Positions 30,791 to 33,238 of a stretch of 33,238 bases of DNA are shown here, piece by piece. The first letter of the stretch is position 1, and the number at the start of each line of letters is the position of its first letter. The stretch lies in IMG/VR virus record IMGVR_UViG_3300050133_000036, positions 1 through 33,238 of that record. One strand, given 5' to 3'. The translations under genes were made by a program, and so were the position numbers. This DNA is from a virus. A model generated the notes under the pieces. That model was not told where the DNA came from, did not search any database, and saw only the letters and a list, made by a program, of their open reading frames with translations.

Positions 30791-30991
30791 TTATTTATCC
30801 TCCCCAGTTATATTGTTTGGATCTACCTCAATCCAATAGAAAATAAACATTTGAGTTTCATATTTTTGTATTATGTTAATAATGTGATGCGTTTTCTCAA
30901 ATTCACCGGACAGTTTTTCTATATCTTCAGCTTTTCCCATAAGTATTTTCACAGCTTTTTTGACTGTTTTATAGTTATTAAAATCCTCCAA
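30791..30991 (-). CDS. small acidic/helical protein, uncertain start
   Basis: 66 residues if it begins at TTG 30991, directly after the helicase-loader stop; an ATG at 30940 would give 49 residues. Neither has a well-placed site (GGAGG overlaps the TTG itself). Sequence ends QKYETQMFIFYWIEVDPNNITGEDK. Not recognised. Confidence 0.5.
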   Translation of the reverse strand: MEDFNNYKTVKKAVKILMGKAEDIEKLSGEFEKTHHIINIIQKYETQMFIFYWIEVDPNNITGEDK

Positions 30992-31795
30992 TTACTTAGC
31001 AAACTTTCTTAGCTTATAATCATATTTTTTACCTTCAAAAACGGTGATGTTACCTTCACATGGTACAATAATTCTTCTTGCAAGTGCTTCATCCAAGTTC
31101 AAAAGTATTTCCGGGGTACATTCAGAACTTATGACTATTGGCTTATGATTTATATACCTGAAATTTAAAATGGGGTATATCTGCTTTATATCTGCCTCTG
31201 TCAATCCAACTGAATAACCATTAATTTTTATTAAATTACCGTTTTTAAGCTTATCTCTAAATAAATCATCAATAATTAATAAATCAGCATTTATATATCT
31301 GCTAAAAAGTTTGTTATAATATCCCTCATTCAAAACATTTGATTTTAATTCTTTTGTTGCTTCTATGTATGGCATGTAAACAACTTTCAATGGCTCTTTA
31401 TCTCTGTTTAGAAGAGTAGCTCCTACTGCAATTGCAATATGCGACTTACCTGCCCCAGATTGTCCCAACAATGCAAAGCTGTTTTTTTCACTATTCCTAT
31501 TTAAATCAAAGTTTTCAATATATTTTATTGCCTTTTGTTTTACAACTTTTGTTAATTCGTCAAATGTTTCATAATTATTTAATTTTTGTATTTTATCAGG
31601 GTCAACACCAAAATTAATCCATAATTTTTTCAACAAATTAGTTTTATAACAGGAGCATCTTACATATTTATTTTCTGTTGTCTTTAACCAAGTTGTATCC
31701 CTACAAATATTACAATTATATTTTTCCTCTGAGTTTTGCGGAGTCGTAATAGTTTGAGACTTTTTCATTCTGTTTAATATTTTTTCTATTTCCAT
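30992..31795 (-). CDS. DnaC-like replicative helicase loader
   Basis: 267 residues from ATG 31795 (AAAGGAGAATCTA upstream; an ATG at 31813 has no such site). A zinc-like cluster (C28, C31, C47, C49) precedes the AAA+ domain: Walker A GQSGAGKSH at 111-119, Walker B LLIIDDLF at 172-179, sensor-like NFRYINHKPIVISSECTPEIL. It loads helicase at the phage origin, partnered with the replisome organiser whose gene overlaps it by 80 bases. Confidence 0.93.
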   Translation of the reverse strand: MEIEKILNRMKKSQTITTPQNSEEKYNCNICRDTTWLKTTENKYVRCSCYKTNLLKKLWINFGVDPDKIQKLNNYETFDELTKVVKQKAIKYIENFDLNRNSEKNSFALLGQSGAGKSHIAIAVGATLLNRDKEPLKVVYMPYIEATKELKSNVLNEGYYNKLFSRYINADLLIIDDLFRDKLKNGNLIKINGYSVGLTEADIKQIYPILNFRYINHKPIVISSECTPEILLNLDEALARRIIVPCEGNITVFEGKKYDYKLRKFAK

Positions 31796-32501
31796 TAGAT
31801 TCTCCTTTCCCATCCGTAGTCCAGTTTTTAAGTATGGTTTCCATATATGCTTGTATAAATCTGCCTTTTTTATTAATCACTATTTCAAGTGATTCTTTTA
31901 CCCATTCATAAGTATAAGTTTCTATGAGTATATTTAATTCTGCTAAATGTTGAGTTATAGTTTGTCCAGGTTTAAGTTCTGAGTAATATGTGCATAATTC
32001 TAATGCTTTATCATTTTGAGATAAATCTCCTTTTTCAATCTCTCTCTCTATCTCTTTCTCTTTCTCTATCTCTTTCTCTCTCTCTTTCTCTCTCTCTCCG
32101 TTACATATTGTTACGTCAGTGTTACTATGTAACAATTTCTGTTTGTCTCTATACTTCCTAACCCTTTCAGCTACCTCGGTTTCGCTACCCATATTCTCCA
32201 TTGCATAAGGCAAAAGAAATTCAGTATTGCTTATTTCTATTATCAATTTATGTTTTTGCAAAAATAGTATTGTCATTTTGACATTTTCTGTTTCTTCGTC
32301 AAGTTCCAATGCCATTTCTTCAATGAATGTATCTTCTATTCCGTCATATTCCAATTTGCCCTCATTTTTCAAACTGAGTAATTGAAGTTTTAAATAAATA
32401 ATTGTAAAAGTATCACCTCCAGCTATTTTTCTAAGCTTTTTTATTTCTTTTTGAATAAAAAAACCGTCTTGTAATTTTAACCAAAAATATCTTTTGCTCA
32501 T
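31716..32501 (-). CDS. replisome organiser (phage replication initiation, DnaD-like)
   Basis: 261 residues. The N-terminus (KRYFWLKLQDGFFIQKEIKKLRKIAGGDTFTIIYLKLQLLSLKNEGKL) is the phage replisome organiser winged-helix domain. A charged linker made of Glu/Lys/Arg/Ile (about 135-156) is encoded by a polypurine microsatellite, followed by a DnaD-like C-terminal part (YYSELKPGQTITQHLAELNILIETYTYEWVKESLEIVINK). It binds the origin and recruits the helicase loader. Confidence 0.9.
   Translation of the reverse strand: MSKRYFWLKLQDGFFIQKEIKKLRKIAGGDTFTIIYLKLQLLSLKNEGKLEYDGIEDTFIEEMALELDEETENVKMTILFLQKHKLIIEISNTEFLLPYAMENMGSETEVAERVRKYRDKQKLLHSNTDVTICNGEREKEREKEIEKEKEIEREIEKGDLSQNDKALELCTYYSELKPGQTITQHLAELNILIETYTYEWVKESLEIVINKKGRFIQAYMETILKNWTTDGKGESNGNRKNIKQNEKVSNYYDSAKLRGKI
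32041..32098. repeat. polypyrimidine/polypurine microsatellite inside the initiator gene
   Basis: 58 bases of C and T with only two A residues on the plus strand (TCTCTT/TCTCTC units). It encodes the Glu/Lys/Arg linker of the replisome organiser. Phage origins often lie inside the initiator gene at such tracts, so it is an origin candidate and is prone to length change. Confidence 0.7.
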
Positions 32502-32550
32502 AAAACACCTGCTTTGATTGATTTATTTGTTTATGACATGATATAATTAA

Positions 32551-32691
32551 TTAGTTTGTTTTCCCTTTAGAGGCTCTCTCCAGAGAGTCTCCTTTTACTT
32601 GCTCTTTTTCTTCTGCACATTCATCGCATAGCCCATTATTATCATCACGTTCAACCCAGCAAATACTTTTACCGCATTTATCACAATTCAT
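32551..32691 (-). CDS. zinc-ribbon microprotein (46 residues)
   Basis: MNCDKCGKSICWVERDDNNGLCDECAEEKEQ... has CxxC...CxxC spaced for a zinc ribbon, then a charged tail. Excellent site (GAGGGGGTGAATAAAA). Located just upstream of the replication genes. Confidence 0.72.
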   Translation of the reverse strand: MNCDKCGKSICWVERDDNNGLCDECAEEKEQVKGDSLERASKGKTN

Positions 32692-32705
32692 TTTTATTCA
32701 CCCCC

Positions 32706-32852
32706 TCAATTTAGATTAATTAGAAGTATTATTATTGGAATTAGAAACGCTGCTTTCCATCCTTTATCACCTTTCTTAAATTCTTTGATCATGATGTATA
32801 ATAAAACTACTATGCTATAAGCTGTAATTAGTAACTTGGCTTCTTTGATCAT
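32706..32852 (-). CDS. small membrane protein (48 residues)
   Basis: MIKEAKLLITAYSIVVLLYIMIKEFKKGDKG...: two hydrophobic segments (about 6-22 and 34-47) joined by a basic loop. Its ATG overlaps the upstream stop in an ATGA arrangement and GGAGGAGAGG lies before it. Confidence 0.6.
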   Translation of the reverse strand: MIKEAKLLITAYSIVVLLYIMIKEFKKGDKGWKAAFLIPIIILLINLN

Positions 32853-33238
32853 TTCGATCCTCTCCTCCCAAAATCAATTAGTCTTAAATGTTGCCTAACC
32901 GCGCATTCACTCCTACTAAGGATTTTAGCAATTTCTTTATAATCTGCTCCTTTGGAGAATAAGTTAAGAAGTTTTTGGTCTTGAATATCATCCCATTTAT
33001 AAAAATGTTTCTTTGGTCTAAGTTGATCTTTTTTCTTTCTTTGTTTAAACCAATCCGGTTCTGTTATCCAAAGAGAATATTTCATTTTTCTGCTATCCCA
33101 ATAACCCTTATAACTTTTTAAAAATTCTTCTAAATCCTCAAGTTTTATAGAATATATTTTTTCATCAGTTTTCGCTCTAGTGATTTTTAAACCTTTATTG
33201 CCCCATCTTTTAACGGTCTTTGCTGTTATTCCTAAAAG
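32849..33238 (-). CDS. double helix-turn-helix protein, 5' end beyond the window
   Basis: The frame is open to the window edge: at least 129 residues, so the ATG at 33085 is internal. The visible part begins LLGITAKTVKRWGNKGLKI, a MerR/excisionase-type helix-turn-helix, followed by IYSIKLEDLEEFLKSYKGYWDS. A second helical unit (WDDIQDQKLLNLFSKGADYKEIAKILSRSECAVRQHLRLIDFG) resembles a SANT/Myb or sigma-4-type DNA-binding domain. Phage proteins of this form are often early regulators or origin-associated DNA binders. Confidence 0.75.
   Translation of the reverse strand, partial: LLGITAKTVKRWGNKGLKITRAKTDEKIYSIKLEDLEEFLKSYKGYWDSRKMKYSLWITEPDWFKQRKKKDQLRPKKHFYKWDDIQDQKLLNLFSKGADYKEIAKILSRSECAVRQHLRLIDFGRRGSK

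Noticed and set aside
1-33238. tRNA genes, rRNA, insertion-sequence transposases or retrons
   Set aside because: No cloverleaf-like sequence, transposase-like or reverse-transcriptase-like protein was seen in either strand.

Overview
The window is part of a low-GC Firmicutes temperate phage or prophage, most likely from a Clostridium. The base composition is AT-rich, ribosome binding sites are strong (AGGAGG, GGGGG), and TTG and GTG starts are common. One virion protein carries Clostridium-type ChW repeats. Almost every gene lies on the minus strand, so the phage map reads from high to low coordinates. The architecture is a contractile-tailed (myovirus) phage with the PBSX/XkdK-XkdX tail module and an HK97-type head packaged by a P27-type terminase.

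Reading from the right edge: a 5'-truncated helix-turn-helix gene (33.2-32.8 kb) and two microproteins are followed by the replication pair, a DnaD-like replisome organiser and a DnaC-like helicase loader (32.5-31.0 kb). Next comes an early accessory block of about 25 small genes (31.0-23.1 kb). It holds a DUF4406 nucleotide-hydrolase-like protein, an orphan DNA methyltransferase, a MazG-like pyrophosphohydrolase, DUF3850/ASCH, DUF551, YopX, a ribbon-helix-helix-like protein, a small XRE regulator, membrane and Cys-rich microproteins, and a possible GNAT-fold protein. Two tandem tyrosine recombinases (23.0-21.0 kb), a DUF6011 zinc-finger protein and an ArpU-like late regulator close the early half. 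A strong terminator follows at 20.2 kb.

The late half runs from 20.1 kb down to 0.6 kb: small genes, an HNH endonuclease, a GC-rich gap that is a cos candidate, TerS, TerL, a small membrane protein, portal, ClpP-type protease, major capsid protein, connector and adaptor proteins, tail terminator, sheath, tube, a tail-assembly chaperone with a canonical -1 frameshift site, tape measure with a lytic-transglycosylase domain, an XkdP-position protein carrying choline-binding-like and ChW repeats, XkdQ/R/S, baseplate J, XkdU, a polyglycine tail fibre, a fibre-associated protein and an XkdX-like protein. Two consecutive terminators end this operon. No holin or endolysin is recognisable in the window. 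The leftmost 620 bases hold a 16-bp inverted repeat around a segment with a broken plus-strand reading frame, which may be a rearranged or decayed prophage end.

The most unusual signals are: (i) a candidate plus-strand small RNA (extended -10 to intrinsic terminator, about 58 nt) facing the leader of the first recombinase gene, next to a perfect 10-bp-arm palindrome; (ii) a family of TGTATTTAC/GTAAACA operator-like sites and a separate repeated AATAAGGCG motif, both confined to early intergenic gaps; (iii) a probable AUA start codon in the tail-terminator gene; (iv) the A_AAA_AAC frameshift site; (v) replacement of the usual LysM region of XkdP by ChW repeats; (vi) several Cys-rich microproteins under 60 residues. 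All function calls come from reading the sequence and family knowledge; no database search was run.
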